A DNA stretch of 48,133 nt from positions 1 through 48,133 of the forward strand of contig JACKFH010000031.1 in NCBI GenBank assembly GCA_020632575.1, written 5' to 3'. This document shows, piece by piece, positions 30,694-39,975 of the stretch. The position numbers were made by a program, and so were the translations under genes. The stretch comes from Candidatus Omnitrophota bacterium (GTDB taxonomy: Bacteria; Hinthialibacterota; Hinthialibacteria; OLB16). Within the stretch, counting starts at the first letter, position 1; the number at the start of each line of letters is the position of its first letter. Under the pieces are notes generated by a model, which saw nothing but the letters and a program-made list of their open reading frames with translations, searched no databases and had not been told where the DNA came from.

Positions 30694-33360
30694 CTAATCC
30701 AAATCCCATGGAATCGAACTCTCCTTTTGGGTGATCAGATCCATTTCACGCAGGTCCTCCAAGAGTGGTTTCCAGCCCCCCTCTTTCCCGTAGATGTAAT
30801 AGGAGAAATAGGTGGTGGTCCCGTGTTTCAATTCGAGCCAGGGTTGGAGTTCGGTGTAATAATACGGCGTCGGGGTGTTGTCGGGATGATTATTCCAAAG
30901 GTGGAGATAGATGGCATCGTTCACGGGGTAACCGATGAGCAGAGATATATCCATCTCGGTGTCATATCCCGCGGCCCAACCCTCTTTGCCGAACACGCCG
31001 CGACCATAGTATCGCTCGAGCTCCGGGATGGTCTCGACCAGTTCCTCCTCGGGGAAGTAATACCGGTCCTCGGGTCCGGTTGAGGGACCGATCTGAAAGA
31101 GGGGGTTGATCCCGATGACATTAAGTGTCGGAGTCATGTCATCCATTTCATAGCGCGCCTCGAGCAAGGGGCTGTCGGCGAATAGAGTGTAGATTTTGGA
31201 GATACGGCTGCCATGGATGTTGGCCCAAACTCGAACTCGAGCGGCGGATCCCGAGGATTCCAAAATCTCATACTTGAAGACGATGTGGCCGCCAATGTAG
31301 GGATACCCGGTGAACTCCTCGAGGCCGCCGTAAGGGTAAAAGCTTCTTGTCCCGCCGATCTCTCCATCCAGAGGCGGTTTGTCCGGCCAGAGTTTGAACA
31401 GCAGGTTTTCATCCTGGCTCTTCACAATGTATTCGATGACACGCCCCCCGAACAAAAGGACGGCGGCGCGGATCTGGTCGTTCTCCATGACGATCTCCGG
31501 GATGCCGTCTCCATCGAGGTCTTCCTCTCTCGCACTCGCGGTCTTCTCTTGAGGTTGAACGATGAGTTTTCCCTGAGTGACGACTCCAAGCGCGTTTCCC
31601 TCGACCACATACGACCCCGCACCCAACGAGAGGGAAAGATGAAGTTTTTTGTTTTCACCATTCGGGATGACCAACTCTTTCTTTGTCGCCACAGCGGTGG
31701 TCTCGGAATCTTCCTTCTTGATAAGAATGTTGAGGGTCACATTTTCTTCGTTGGTGTAGTTGTAAACGGTCACCGGGTAATCGATCTCTCCGGGCGTGTC
31801 GACAACCATTGGATGCAACTCGACCGCGCGTGGAAGATCGACATGAGCCAAAGACCTCTCCTCGAATCCATATCCCGAAAACAACATGCCGATGGGATTG
31901 TCCCGTCCACTCGCCTCGGGGCTGAAACGGAGGGGGACTTGGAGAGTCCTGGATTCATAAGCCATCAACGGAACATTGAGAGGGGCCTTGATTGAATCCG
32001 ACTCCACTCCCGGTCCGGCCTCGATTCGGAGAGCCCCCTCAACATCTCGTCCCGTCCGATTTCTGAGAGTCACCTCGAGCGAGGAGCCATTGAGTTCGGA
32101 AGCGATCGAAACCGTGTTGCCGAGGGCCTCCTCCAAACAGACCCCATCCAACAGGAGAATCCTGAGTCCATCCCGGAGATTCGGCGGTCCCGCGAGGGTC
32201 CCCTTGTCGAAAACCGCGACGGCTCGTTTTGAGAGAATCGCCTCCATCAACGAGTCTTGATCAAGGGGTTCGCCCTTTTCTAGAAAGGCCACCATGGTTG
32301 GCGGGACTGAACTGTCGATATCCCCCGCCTGGGTGATGAAGGGCGCATCCAACTCGGCGACCCGATCCCAATCGGAGGGACCGCCCAGGATGTAGCCATC
32401 GAAACGCTTGGCGACTTCCTCTCCAGAGGAGGAAAGACTGCCGAAATAATAACCGCCATTCGCCTCGGCCCAATCCAGACATTCCTTGACCTTGTTATCC
32501 TGAATGTCGGGATACTGCTCCATCCCATAAAGAACTCCCCCCGTGACATACTGACCTGAAACAAAGGTGAACGGAAACTTCATCTCCCCGAGAGCCTCGT
32601 TCACGGGCCCAGGAATCATCCAGTCGTTAAAACCGCGAACCATCAGCCAGTCGCATCCGATGCCAAGCGCGGTGTCAATCAACTCGAAGGGGTTGTGACG
32701 TTTCCCCGGGGTGATGTGCAGGAAGTTGGTTTGGATTCCGGGAATCCCACGGTGGAGATCATAGTTTTTCACGATCTCCACCGCCTCGTGGATATGCTGT
32801 TTTAGCCGGTCGAGTTCTCGTTTCGAATGGCAGGCCAGGACAAAAACTCTCCGAGTTTCTGAATGAAGGAGAAACGCTCGGTTTCTCCGGAATTGAAATT
32901 CCTCGGGAAGTTCTTCCAGGAGATCTTGGGCCAGAGGCTCCTGGTCGGTCACCGACACCAGAAGATCGCCCTCATCCCGTGCGGCCTTGAAATCTTCCGA
33001 GGTGGGGGAATCCAGTTCCTTCACCTCCGTGGCGGCGAGTTCCGTAATGAATCCGGGTTGGACCCAGAGTTCCTCGAGGAGGAGTTGGTTTCCGATCTCC
33101 TCCTCCATCGCCCAGACCTCGCTCTGGACAGTGGGCTGGGCGAGAGTGAATAGACCTCTCTCCTGAAACCAATCCCATTGCTCTCGATGCCAGTGGTGGG
33201 TGTATCCATCGAATTCGAAAGGGATGCGCTCAGTCGTAAAAAGAGTGTCAGCGGGCTCTTCCCAACTAAGATCGTGATCATCCCCCGATCTCGCGGCGCC
33301 GGTTCCCAAGCACATGCAGAGACTGAAGAGAAAGACCGAACTGGCGATTCTTTTAGCCAT
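30694..33360 (-). CDS. Large secreted protein with mutarotase-like C-terminal part
   Basis: An 888-residue exported protein. The ATG at 33360 has GGAGGTG 7 bases upstream and a signal peptide (ASSVFLFSLCMCLGTGAA), so I reject the start at 33417. The central part contains a barrel-like region with HITPGKRHNPFELIDTALG and GCDWLMVRGFNDWM. After a beta-rich stretch, the C-terminal third resembles galactose-mutarotase-like or DUF5107-type beta-sandwich proteins (VMENDQIRAAVLLFGGRVIEY, GGTRSFYPYGGLEEF). I cannot give a catalytic function. It lies 35 bases after ThuA and 85 before GH36 and probably helps degrade the same glycan. Confidence 0.75.
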   Translation of the reverse strand: MAKRIASSVFLFSLCMCLGTGAARSGDDHDLSWEEPADTLFTTERIPFEFDGYTHHWHREQWDWFQERGLFTLAQPTVQSEVWAMEEEIGNQLLLEELWVQPGFITELAATEVKELDSPTSEDFKAARDEGDLLVSVTDQEPLAQDLLEELPEEFQFRRNRAFLLHSETRRVFVLACHSKRELDRLKQHIHEAVEIVKNYDLHRGIPGIQTNFLHITPGKRHNPFELIDTALGIGCDWLMVRGFNDWMIPGPVNEALGEMKFPFTFVSGQYVTGGVLYGMEQYPDIQDNKVKECLDWAEANGGYYFGSLSSSGEEVAKRFDGYILGGPSDWDRVAELDAPFITQAGDIDSSVPPTMVAFLEKGEPLDQDSLMEAILSKRAVAVFDKGTLAGPPNLRDGLRILLLDGVCLEEALGNTVSIASELNGSSLEVTLRNRTGRDVEGALRIEAGPGVESDSIKAPLNVPLMAYESRTLQVPLRFSPEASGRDNPIGMLFSGYGFEERSLAHVDLPRAVELHPMVVDTPGEIDYPVTVYNYTNEENVTLNILIKKEDSETTAVATKKELVIPNGENKKLHLSLSLGAGSYVVEGNALGVVTQGKLIVQPQEKTASAREEDLDGDGIPEIVMENDQIRAAVLLFGGRVIEYIVKSQDENLLFKLWPDKPPLDGEIGGTRSFYPYGGLEEFTGYPYIGGHIVFKYEILESSGSAARVRVWANIHGSRISKIYTLFADSPLLEARYEMDDMTPTLNVIGINPLFQIGPSTGPEDRYYFPEEELVETIPELERYYGRGVFGKEGWAAGYDTEMDISLLIGYPVNDAIYLHLWNNHPDNTPTPYYYTELQPWLELKHGTTTYFSYYIYGKEGGWKPLLEDLREMDLITQKESSIPWDLD

Positions 33361-33395
33361 GACACCCACCTCCCGAGTTGGAATGATCGAACAGG

Positions 33396-34148
33396 TTAAC
33401 GCCTCTTCGCCGCCCACTCAATCGACCGGACCACAATTTTAGGAAACATCGGGTTGGAACAGGATTTAGGATCGTGACCGAGCGCGAAGTAGACGCACCG
33501 CGCATTGTGAACATAGTGGGTGCAAAGAAGAGGCTCCGGCACGGTGTGTCCGAAACGCTCCTGATCCGCGGTCATGATCACATGCATATCCGGACGCATA
33601 AGCAGGTTGAAATAGAGTTCATCATCGGTGGTGAAGGGGGTGACTCCCTCGAGAATCGGGTGCGCCTCATCGACAATGTCCATCCGGAAGGTGTGGTAGG
33701 GATCGTGGGTCGATTTCCCGCTCACCCACATGGCCCCAAAAATATCGATCGAGTCCCGCCAGTTCTGGCAGTTGGCCACCGCAAAGTGGTTAACCACCAA
33801 CCCGCCGCCCTCTTTGAGGAATTGCAGAATCCCCTCTTTGACAAAGTCCGGGGGATCGCCATTCTCCACCTTCAACTGAACGACATGCAGGACATCGTAC
33901 TGTTTCAGGTTTTCATACCGGAGCGCCTCGAGATTTTCGCTGGTGACCGCGGTGATTTGAACTGAGGGGTAATCGGCCTCGATGGCCGCCAAGGCCTCGG
34001 CCCATACGTTCGCCGTCCCATGCGGCTCGAGCCCGATCTGGAGACATTTTATTGGGGTCGCCTCCTCCGCCGCGGAAAGAGTTGGAGCCAAGATAAGTGC
34101 GAAAAAGACTGCAAAAACCGATACCGCCCGCCTTCGATTGAGTGTCAT
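33396..34148 (-). CDS. Exported ThuA-like protein
   Basis: A 250-residue protein with a signal peptide (VSVFAVFFALILAPTLSAAE) and a ThuA domain, a glutamine-amidotransferase-like fold named after trehalose utilisation. Such domains are common in secreted sugar-acting proteins of planctomycete-like bacteria. Visible motifs are GTANVWAEALAAIEADYPSV, LKEGGGLVVNHFAVANCQNW (near 110-129), AHPILEGVTPFTTDDELYF and YFALGHDPKSCSNPMFPKIV. AAGGAGG lies before the ATG. No catalytic residues can be assigned, because ThuA proteins usually lack the amidotransferase triad. It lies between the GH9 gene (69 bases) and the large unknown gene (35 bases). Confidence 0.85.
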   Translation of the reverse strand: MTLNRRRAVSVFAVFFALILAPTLSAAEEATPIKCLQIGLEPHGTANVWAEALAAIEADYPSVQITAVTSENLEALRYENLKQYDVLHVVQLKVENGDPPDFVKEGILQFLKEGGGLVVNHFAVANCQNWRDSIDIFGAMWVSGKSTHDPYHTFRMDIVDEAHPILEGVTPFTTDDELYFNLLMRPDMHVIMTADQERFGHTVPEPLLCTHYVHNARCVYFALGHDPKSCSNPMFPKIVVRSIEWAAKRR

Positions 34149-34217
34149 GTTCCTTTCCTCCTTGATCTCAAATCTGTATTGGGCGGAAATGGATCTTTCG
34201 TTTGGCGGATTTTCCTC

Positions 34218-37200
34218 TTATTCGGTCGCTCTTTGAAGATTGGAGAGCAGTTTCAGGTAATAGGTGTTGTGTGGAAGCCAGACCTCGTTCGATTCGAAGG
34301 CGGGGATGTCGACTCCGGAGAGATCTAGTTTCGGGCGATCGTCCCCCGGGGCGCGCCAGGAGATCCCATTGATAATGCCACCGGGAACAGCGCCACGCTC
34401 CACACCCCCATAGATTAACCTTTGGTGATAAGTCGGAACGAATTGACTCCCCGACCCTTCCATTAGGCTTGTGTCAAATGGGTTGTTTCCAAGAGTCCAG
34501 TTGATTTGGTCATAGATGAATTGGAGATATCTCGGATCGGATTGGTAGCGATAGGCGAGGGCCACCCGATCGGCGGCGACCAGCAGGTGGTCAGTCGTCC
34601 CAAGATGCCAGATGTTTTTCTCCGCCGGAGTGTTGAAGAAGTTGGGATTGCTTGAATCGCCATAGGTGTAAACGCCGAACGGATTGTCCGCGTGCGTGAG
34701 TATTCCTTCCGCTTCGGCGATCAAGGCCTTCTTCACTTCCTCCGAGTGGTCTTCGCCGAATAGGCGATCATATTTTTCGATCAGGAAAGGATCGCCTAAC
34801 CCAATCTTGGGGAGGATTTCTTGGGCGATCTCGGCGTACTCCTCCTTGCCGGTCAATTCGTAGAGGTCCAGTGCTGAACTGAGTTGAAACGGTCCTTTGA
34901 GCCCTTTGGTTCGTCCCCACTCGAAACCTCGTTCGGCTGCCTCGAAATAAGATTCTCTGTCTTCAATGAGCAATGCGATCTTGGCCATGGCGGCGGTATG
35001 GTGGGAGGAATCGAGACCCGAGGCGCCTCCCTCGAGCGGGCGCTCATCGCCTGTCCCAGGCAGGTTGTCCGTCTCTTGTTCAGGACCGCCCCAGAAACCA
35101 TAACCCGAGGTGATCCGCCCTCGCGCCGAGCCATCGGGCGCGATCATTCTTCGCGAAAGATCGCCGCCCCAGAGGATTTCATCCAAGAAATCCGATCGGT
35201 CATTCGAATCGGCGTCGTGTTGATCATAACCCTTTTTCAAATTCTCATAGGCTTCCGCCAGACCATAGACATAGGGAGCGTTGTGATATTTGTTGTAATC
35301 CCCCGCGTCATGCCACCCGCCGGCGAGGTCAAACTGTTCTCCCGTTCCAGGATCGATTGAATCATCGAGGTGGCAGGCCATGTGAAAACCTGGAACCTCC
35401 ATCCCACACCGTTGATAGTAAAAGAACTCATAGGCGGGCCGAGCGGTTTGTTCCCAAATCAGGTTTTCTCCGACCTCGAAAGGCCACGAGAGACCTAACT
35501 CTTCATCAAGTTGGACCTGGATGCGAAACTTCCCTGGTCGATCAAACTCGGTGAAATCTCCTCGGTAATAAAAAGAGCCCCAATCGTTCCCATAAGCGCC
35601 GGAGATCTTCTCCGCCATTTCCAGTCTTCCGGCAAAGACCGATTCCCCAGTCAACGATAAAATTTCGAAGATCGCTTGCTCCCCAAGGAAATTGCTCTGG
35701 ACGGTGAATCGTTTGGGCGCCCCGATGTCGTATCCAACCTGGTTGACCAGAGATTCGACTTTGGCCGGCTCCCGGAACTGGCCGATGAGGGCGCCTCCAT
35801 CCCACCAAGAGGCCGAGCCCGAAGCGTTCATCGGGTTGGAGCAAACAAGCTGAAAGCGGTTGGCGTCCAGTGGAGGCTTGACCTGATCGGCGCTCAGTCG
35901 AACCCATGTGTCGGACGCGTCCGATGGAATCGATTTCGCAAGATTGAATTCATCCTCCCGGACGATTCCTCGGTCGTTCCACCAACAGAGGGTCGCCTTG
36001 GGAAAACCGGGGCCATGGTAGAAAATTTCGGATTGAATGGCCGAGAGGCGCCCGGGCGCCTCGATGAACGAGGTGGCAAAAACGAAGGGGTCTGTTCCCG
36101 ATCCAATTCGAATGGAGTGCTTCCCTTCCCGGACCAACTCCGAGTCCATGGACCACCTGTTAGCAGCACCTTCGAGAACCCGCCAACCCTCCGGCGTGGT
36201 GGAGGTCGGTTGTTTTTGTTTCTCACCCCTGGGGAAATCCAAACTCTGTGCGATCCGTCTTGGGTGTTCAAAACCAGCGAATGAATAGAGGCTTTCCTCC
36301 CGTTCGATCATGCGCGGATTCGTTTGGGTTGCGCCTCTGAGGGAAGATCCGCTTTGAGGGGAGTCAAACCGCGCGCTTGGCCACGGAATAAGATCTTTGT
36401 CGTACCGGCCTTCGAGGGTCAGAACGCGTAAGAGACGATCGCAACTCCCAAATACGATCTCGGTGCGACCGTCCTCATCGAGGTCTGTCAGAGTCGCAGG
36501 CGCTAAGAGTCGACGGTCCGTTTCCCAACTCCATTCGAGGTTGCCCCTGGAATCCAAGCAGGTGAGAGTTCGATCACCCGACGCGGCCAAGATCTCGATG
36601 TCTCCATCCCCGTCCACATCGCCCAATGAGAGCGCCGCGCGTGTCTTCGGAGTCCCCTGGTATAGCCACTGAAATCCTCCCCGGCAATCGAAACAGGTGA
36701 TCGCGCCGGTTTCATCTCCTACGAGGATCTCCTGCTGTCCATCGAAATCGAGATCGCCGAGGGCAAGAGACGACCCCGAGGTGGAATGTTCGGATTCCCT
36801 CATTTGCGCTCTCCAGATGCGCTCGCCCGTTCGGGCATCGAAGGCGACCAGGGCGCTCTCATCCACCGAGCAGGAGTAGACCTCCGGCGAGCCATTGAAA
36901 TCAGCGTCACCGAGAACCAGGGACCCGAGATAGTAATCGCCCAAAGGGGTCTCCCAAAGAAGGTCGCCATTGCCATCGAGCGCGACCGGTCCATCGAGCG
37001 AACAGAAAAAGACCTCGCTGGCGCCATCGCCATCCACATCGGCCGCCGCGATGGTCGAGGATATCCTGGGTGGTCGAGATGATTCTCCTTTCGGATACTT
37101 CCATAAAACGGATCCGTCGGAACGTAAGCATGTGATCCCTTGTTGTCGGGTGGCCGCGACCGCTTCATCCCGCCCGTCTCCGTCGACATCGGCCCAGATC

Positions 37201-37610
37201 GCGTTGGTCCAGGAAATCTCGCCCACTTGAGTCGACCAGAGTTTTTGGCCAGACCTTGCTTCGAGGCAATGAAGAGTTCCATCGGGATTGCCGATCAGAA
37301 TCGCGGCTCCTTCTTTCACCGCGTTGAAACTGAGCGAGGCGCCCGATATCAAGCGCTTGGTCCATCCCCCATCGTATTCCCAAATCATCTCGCCAGTCGC
37401 ACTCAGGCAGACCAACTTTCTCGCTTCGGTGTCGCTGAACACCACTTCCTGACCCAGATTTGGGTGGAAGTCTGCAACAAGGGGCGGAGCATAAAGGTTC
37501 GACTCAGCTTTGAATTCCCACTCGAGACGCGGCTTCGGGAGAGCGGCGCTGAAGATCGGGGATTGAAAAAAGAGAATGAGAGGAATGAAAAAAAATCGCA
37601 ATACGGCCAT
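34218..37610 (-). CDS. Secreted GH9 endoglucanase with N-terminal PQQ/FG-GAP propeller
   Basis: A 1130-residue modular enzyme. After a signal peptide (LRFFFIPLILFFQSPIFSAA), residues about 30-430 form eight propeller units of the PQQ/FG-GAP type (ADVDGDGRDEAVAATRQQG, LGDVDGDGDIEILAASGD). A jelly-roll-like module (about 440-610) and the Ig-like CelD_N domain (about 619-714, NQVGYDIGAPKRFTV) precede the GH9 catalytic domain (715-1130). The catalytic motifs are GGWHDAGDY (D768 and D771) and ESNEVW (E1109). It should cut beta-1,4-glucan or a related glycan outside the cell. I chose the ATG at 37610 because AAGGA lies 9 bases upstream; the start at 37631 would add seven residues. It leads a run with ThuA, an unknown and GH36. 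Confidence 0.9.
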   Translation of the reverse strand: MAVLRFFFIPLILFFQSPIFSAALPKPRLEWEFKAESNLYAPPLVADFHPNLGQEVVFSDTEARKLVCLSATGEMIWEYDGGWTKRLISGASLSFNAVKEGAAILIGNPDGTLHCLEARSGQKLWSTQVGEISWTNAIWADVDGDGRDEAVAATRQQGITCLRSDGSVLWKYPKGESSRPPRISSTIAAADVDGDGASEVFFCSLDGPVALDGNGDLLWETPLGDYYLGSLVLGDADFNGSPEVYSCSVDESALVAFDARTGERIWRAQMRESEHSTSGSSLALGDLDFDGQQEILVGDETGAITCFDCRGGFQWLYQGTPKTRAALSLGDVDGDGDIEILAASGDRTLTCLDSRGNLEWSWETDRRLLAPATLTDLDEDGRTEIVFGSCDRLLRVLTLEGRYDKDLIPWPSARFDSPQSGSSLRGATQTNPRMIEREESLYSFAGFEHPRRIAQSLDFPRGEKQKQPTSTTPEGWRVLEGAANRWSMDSELVREGKHSIRIGSGTDPFVFATSFIEAPGRLSAIQSEIFYHGPGFPKATLCWWNDRGIVREDEFNLAKSIPSDASDTWVRLSADQVKPPLDANRFQLVCSNPMNASGSASWWDGGALIGQFREPAKVESLVNQVGYDIGAPKRFTVQSNFLGEQAIFEILSLTGESVFAGRLEMAEKISGAYGNDWGSFYYRGDFTEFDRPGKFRIQVQLDEELGLSWPFEVGENLIWEQTARPAYEFFYYQRCGMEVPGFHMACHLDDSIDPGTGEQFDLAGGWHDAGDYNKYHNAPYVYGLAEAYENLKKGYDQHDADSNDRSDFLDEILWGGDLSRRMIAPDGSARGRITSGYGFWGGPEQETDNLPGTGDERPLEGGASGLDSSHHTAAMAKIALLIEDRESYFEAAERGFEWGRTKGLKGPFQLSSALDLYELTGKEEYAEIAQEILPKIGLGDPFLIEKYDRLFGEDHSEEVKKALIAEAEGILTHADNPFGVYTYGDSSNPNFFNTPAEKNIWHLGTTDHLLVAADRVALAYRYQSDPRYLQFIYDQINWTLGNNPFDTSLMEGSGSQFVPTYHQRLIYGGVERGAVPGGIINGISWRAPGDDRPKLDLSGVDIPAFESNEVWLPHNTYYLKLLSNLQRATE

Positions 37611-37824
37611 CGTGCGTTCCTTAAAAGACATTAGGCAGTATTGTCCCGGAGATTGAACTTTGGCTCAAGATAAGGTCGGGAGACGCCCAAATGCACAAGA
37701 CGGGTGATATCGGTTATCATTGCAATCCAGCTTCCGAGGTGGTGGATGGACTTTATTCTTGTCCAATGGAAAACCCATCAAGATTCCTTGCGCCCAGCAT
37801 GATCGAAAATAAGGAGCGGATGAG

Positions 37825-39828
37825 ATGTTTCAACGATTCACAATGACCTGCCTTTTTTGGATAGCCTTTTCGTGCGCGCTTGCATTTCCAAGCACTGGCC
37901 AAGTCCTGCTTGTGAAGGATGGACAACCGACCGCGGTGATTGTGACCGCCGACGCGCCCACCGACACTGCCAAATACGCGGTGACAGAACTGGTGTATCA
38001 CCTGCAGCGAGCTACGGGAGCGAGGCTCGAGGTGGTCCCGGAATCGGAGGCTCCCTCTGATGTGCACACCCGGGTTTATATCGGTGAGACTGAAACCGCG
38101 AGTTACAACGGCATCGATGTGGATCGCCTTCCAAGGGAAGCTTATGCCATGAAATCCGTTGGCAACGATTTGTTCATTGTCGGCAAGGAGAGCGAGAACG
38201 ATCCGCTGGAGGAAAACAACCCCGATGTGGGGACCCTGTTCGGGGTTTATGAATTCATCGAACGCTATTTGGGAGTCCGCTGGCTCTGGCCAGGAGATCT
38301 TGGATCCTATGTTCCCAAGTCCGATACCGTTGAGTTGTGGACTGTCGACGAAATAGTTCCTCCCTCCCTCGACTTTCGATCCATCGTCTGGTCACGAATC
38401 CGCGCGGTCGCGATCGGCGGACAGAAACTGAGCGAGGAGGACGAACGCCTCGGGTTCAGTCAGGAAGTCGCCGAGAATTATGGTCAAGCCCTGCAAGTCC
38501 TTTTGAGACGTCATCGGATGGGGGGAATGGATGTCAAACCGCCGACCGGTCACGCGTTCAGCGGGTGGTGGAAGCGTTACGGCAAGGAGCACCCCGAGTG
38601 GTTCGCCTTGCGCAAGGATGGAACTCGAGGGAACCCCGATCCCGATTCCCCGGATGTCCCGATGTGCGTCTCGAACGAGGAACTCCAGGATTTCATTGTC
38701 GAGCAATGGGACGGGAAGAGTGTCCTCAGGCTCGGCCCGGTCGATCGGCCGGGTCGGTGCGACTGCGAGAACTGTCGGGCCTGGGATGGTCCCCAACCCG
38801 AGAATCCCCCCTGGTTCGCGGAGAGGATGTACGGGACCGATCGGCGGTCACAAGAACTGTTCACCGGTGTCACCTCGGATCGTTACGCCCGGTTCTGGAA
38901 AACAATCCAGGAGAAGGCGGCTAAACGTAACCCGCATGTTGTCGTCTCCGGATCATTCATCTATGAGAACGAATTCCCCGCCCCGATCACGGGCATCCAA
39001 CTGAACAAGAACATTTATGCTGAGTTTGTTCAATGGCAGGACCCGCATCTCAGATGGTTCCCGATGCCTGATGAGGCCTTTCAATGGATCAAAGATCAGT
39101 GGATTGGATGGAGAGAGACCGGGATGCGGATGGGGTATCGTCCGAACTACCTCCACGACGGGTATGTAATGCCTCATTTCGACACACGGCAATCCGGGGA
39201 GTTTTTCAAGTTCGCATACGATCACGGAATGGAGGGGGCTCGATTCGACTCGCTGACCGGACAGTGGGCGACACAGGGATTAAGACTTTATTTACATCTC
39301 CGCCTCATGTGCAAACCCGAACTCTCGGTCGACGAGATTCGCGAGGAGTATTTCTCGGCATTTGGTCCCGCCGCCGAGACCATGGAGGAGTACTTCGATT
39401 ACTGGGAGGATTACGCTTTCGACAATCGCATGCGGTTCATCAAACTTTATTGGGATGTCGGTTGGCGCTATCGGGAGTATATCAAGCAGGCGCATATCGC
39501 TTTCCCTCCGGAGTGTTTCGAACCGGCGGAGGCGCTGCTCAAGAAAGCGATGGCGGAGGCCGGAGCCTCTCCAGAAAGCGAGTTTGGATACCGGGTTTGG
39601 TTCATCCGGACCGGCCTCGAGCACGCCAAGCTGGCTGTCAAACTCGCGGCGATTTACGATGGAAACGAGGAGATCCCCGAGGACCGTGTCGAGGAGGCCA
39701 AAGCGGCACTCCAGGAGTTGGTAAAATTCCGGAAGGAGCACGAGAACTCGTATTTCTCGGACCTTCTCCATGTGACCAGTTTCTGGGAACGTCCTCGCTT
39801 GGATTTGGATCGGCTGATGGAGGATTGA
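37825..39828 (+). CDS. Exported DUF4838 glycosidase-like protein
   Basis: A 667-residue exported protein with a Sec signal (FTMTCLFWIAFSCALAFPS). The N-terminal module (about 25-160) is of the alpha-glucuronidase N-domain type: VIVTADAPTDTAKYAVTELVYHLQRATGA and GTLFGVYEFIERYLGVRWLWPGD. The DUF4838 domain follows, with EHPEWFALRKDG, the CxCxxC cluster CDCENCRAW and PNPHVVVS-like strands. The C-terminal 160 residues are helical (EYFSAFGPAAETMEEYFDYWEDY). Such proteins are linked to polysaccharide breakdown, but their substrate is rarely known. AAGGAG lies 8 bases before the ATG. The gene is divergent from GH9 across 214 bases and followed by DUF1549. Confidence 0.85.
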   Translation: MFQRFTMTCLFWIAFSCALAFPSTGQVLLVKDGQPTAVIVTADAPTDTAKYAVTELVYHLQRATGARLEVVPESEAPSDVHTRVYIGETETASYNGIDVDRLPREAYAMKSVGNDLFIVGKESENDPLEENNPDVGTLFGVYEFIERYLGVRWLWPGDLGSYVPKSDTVELWTVDEIVPPSLDFRSIVWSRIRAVAIGGQKLSEEDERLGFSQEVAENYGQALQVLLRRHRMGGMDVKPPTGHAFSGWWKRYGKEHPEWFALRKDGTRGNPDPDSPDVPMCVSNEELQDFIVEQWDGKSVLRLGPVDRPGRCDCENCRAWDGPQPENPPWFAERMYGTDRRSQELFTGVTSDRYARFWKTIQEKAAKRNPHVVVSGSFIYENEFPAPITGIQLNKNIYAEFVQWQDPHLRWFPMPDEAFQWIKDQWIGWRETGMRMGYRPNYLHDGYVMPHFDTRQSGEFFKFAYDHGMEGARFDSLTGQWATQGLRLYLHLRLMCKPELSVDEIREEYFSAFGPAAETMEEYFDYWEDYAFDNRMRFIKLYWDVGWRYREYIKQAHIAFPPECFEPAEALLKKAMAEAGASPESEFGYRVWFIRTGLEHAKLAVKLAAIYDGNEEIPEDRVEEAKAALQELVKFRKEHENSYFSDLLHVTSFWERPRLDLDRLMED

Positions 39829-39975
39829 ACCTGGAACTTGAGGGTGGATTTGCTCAACGCTTCGTAAATTTCTGTGTTCCGAACCGCTCTCCAGTGTGGT
39901 AGCCTGAAAGACGTTCGGATAATACGTAAAAAGGAATGAACCGGACTGCCCTTTCCAGGGTGGCCCAATCCGCTC

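Noticed and set aside
37611..37824. Promoters in the GH9/DUF4838 divergent gap
   Set aside because: Candidate boxes have wrong spacing or poor matches; only the ribosome sites are clear.
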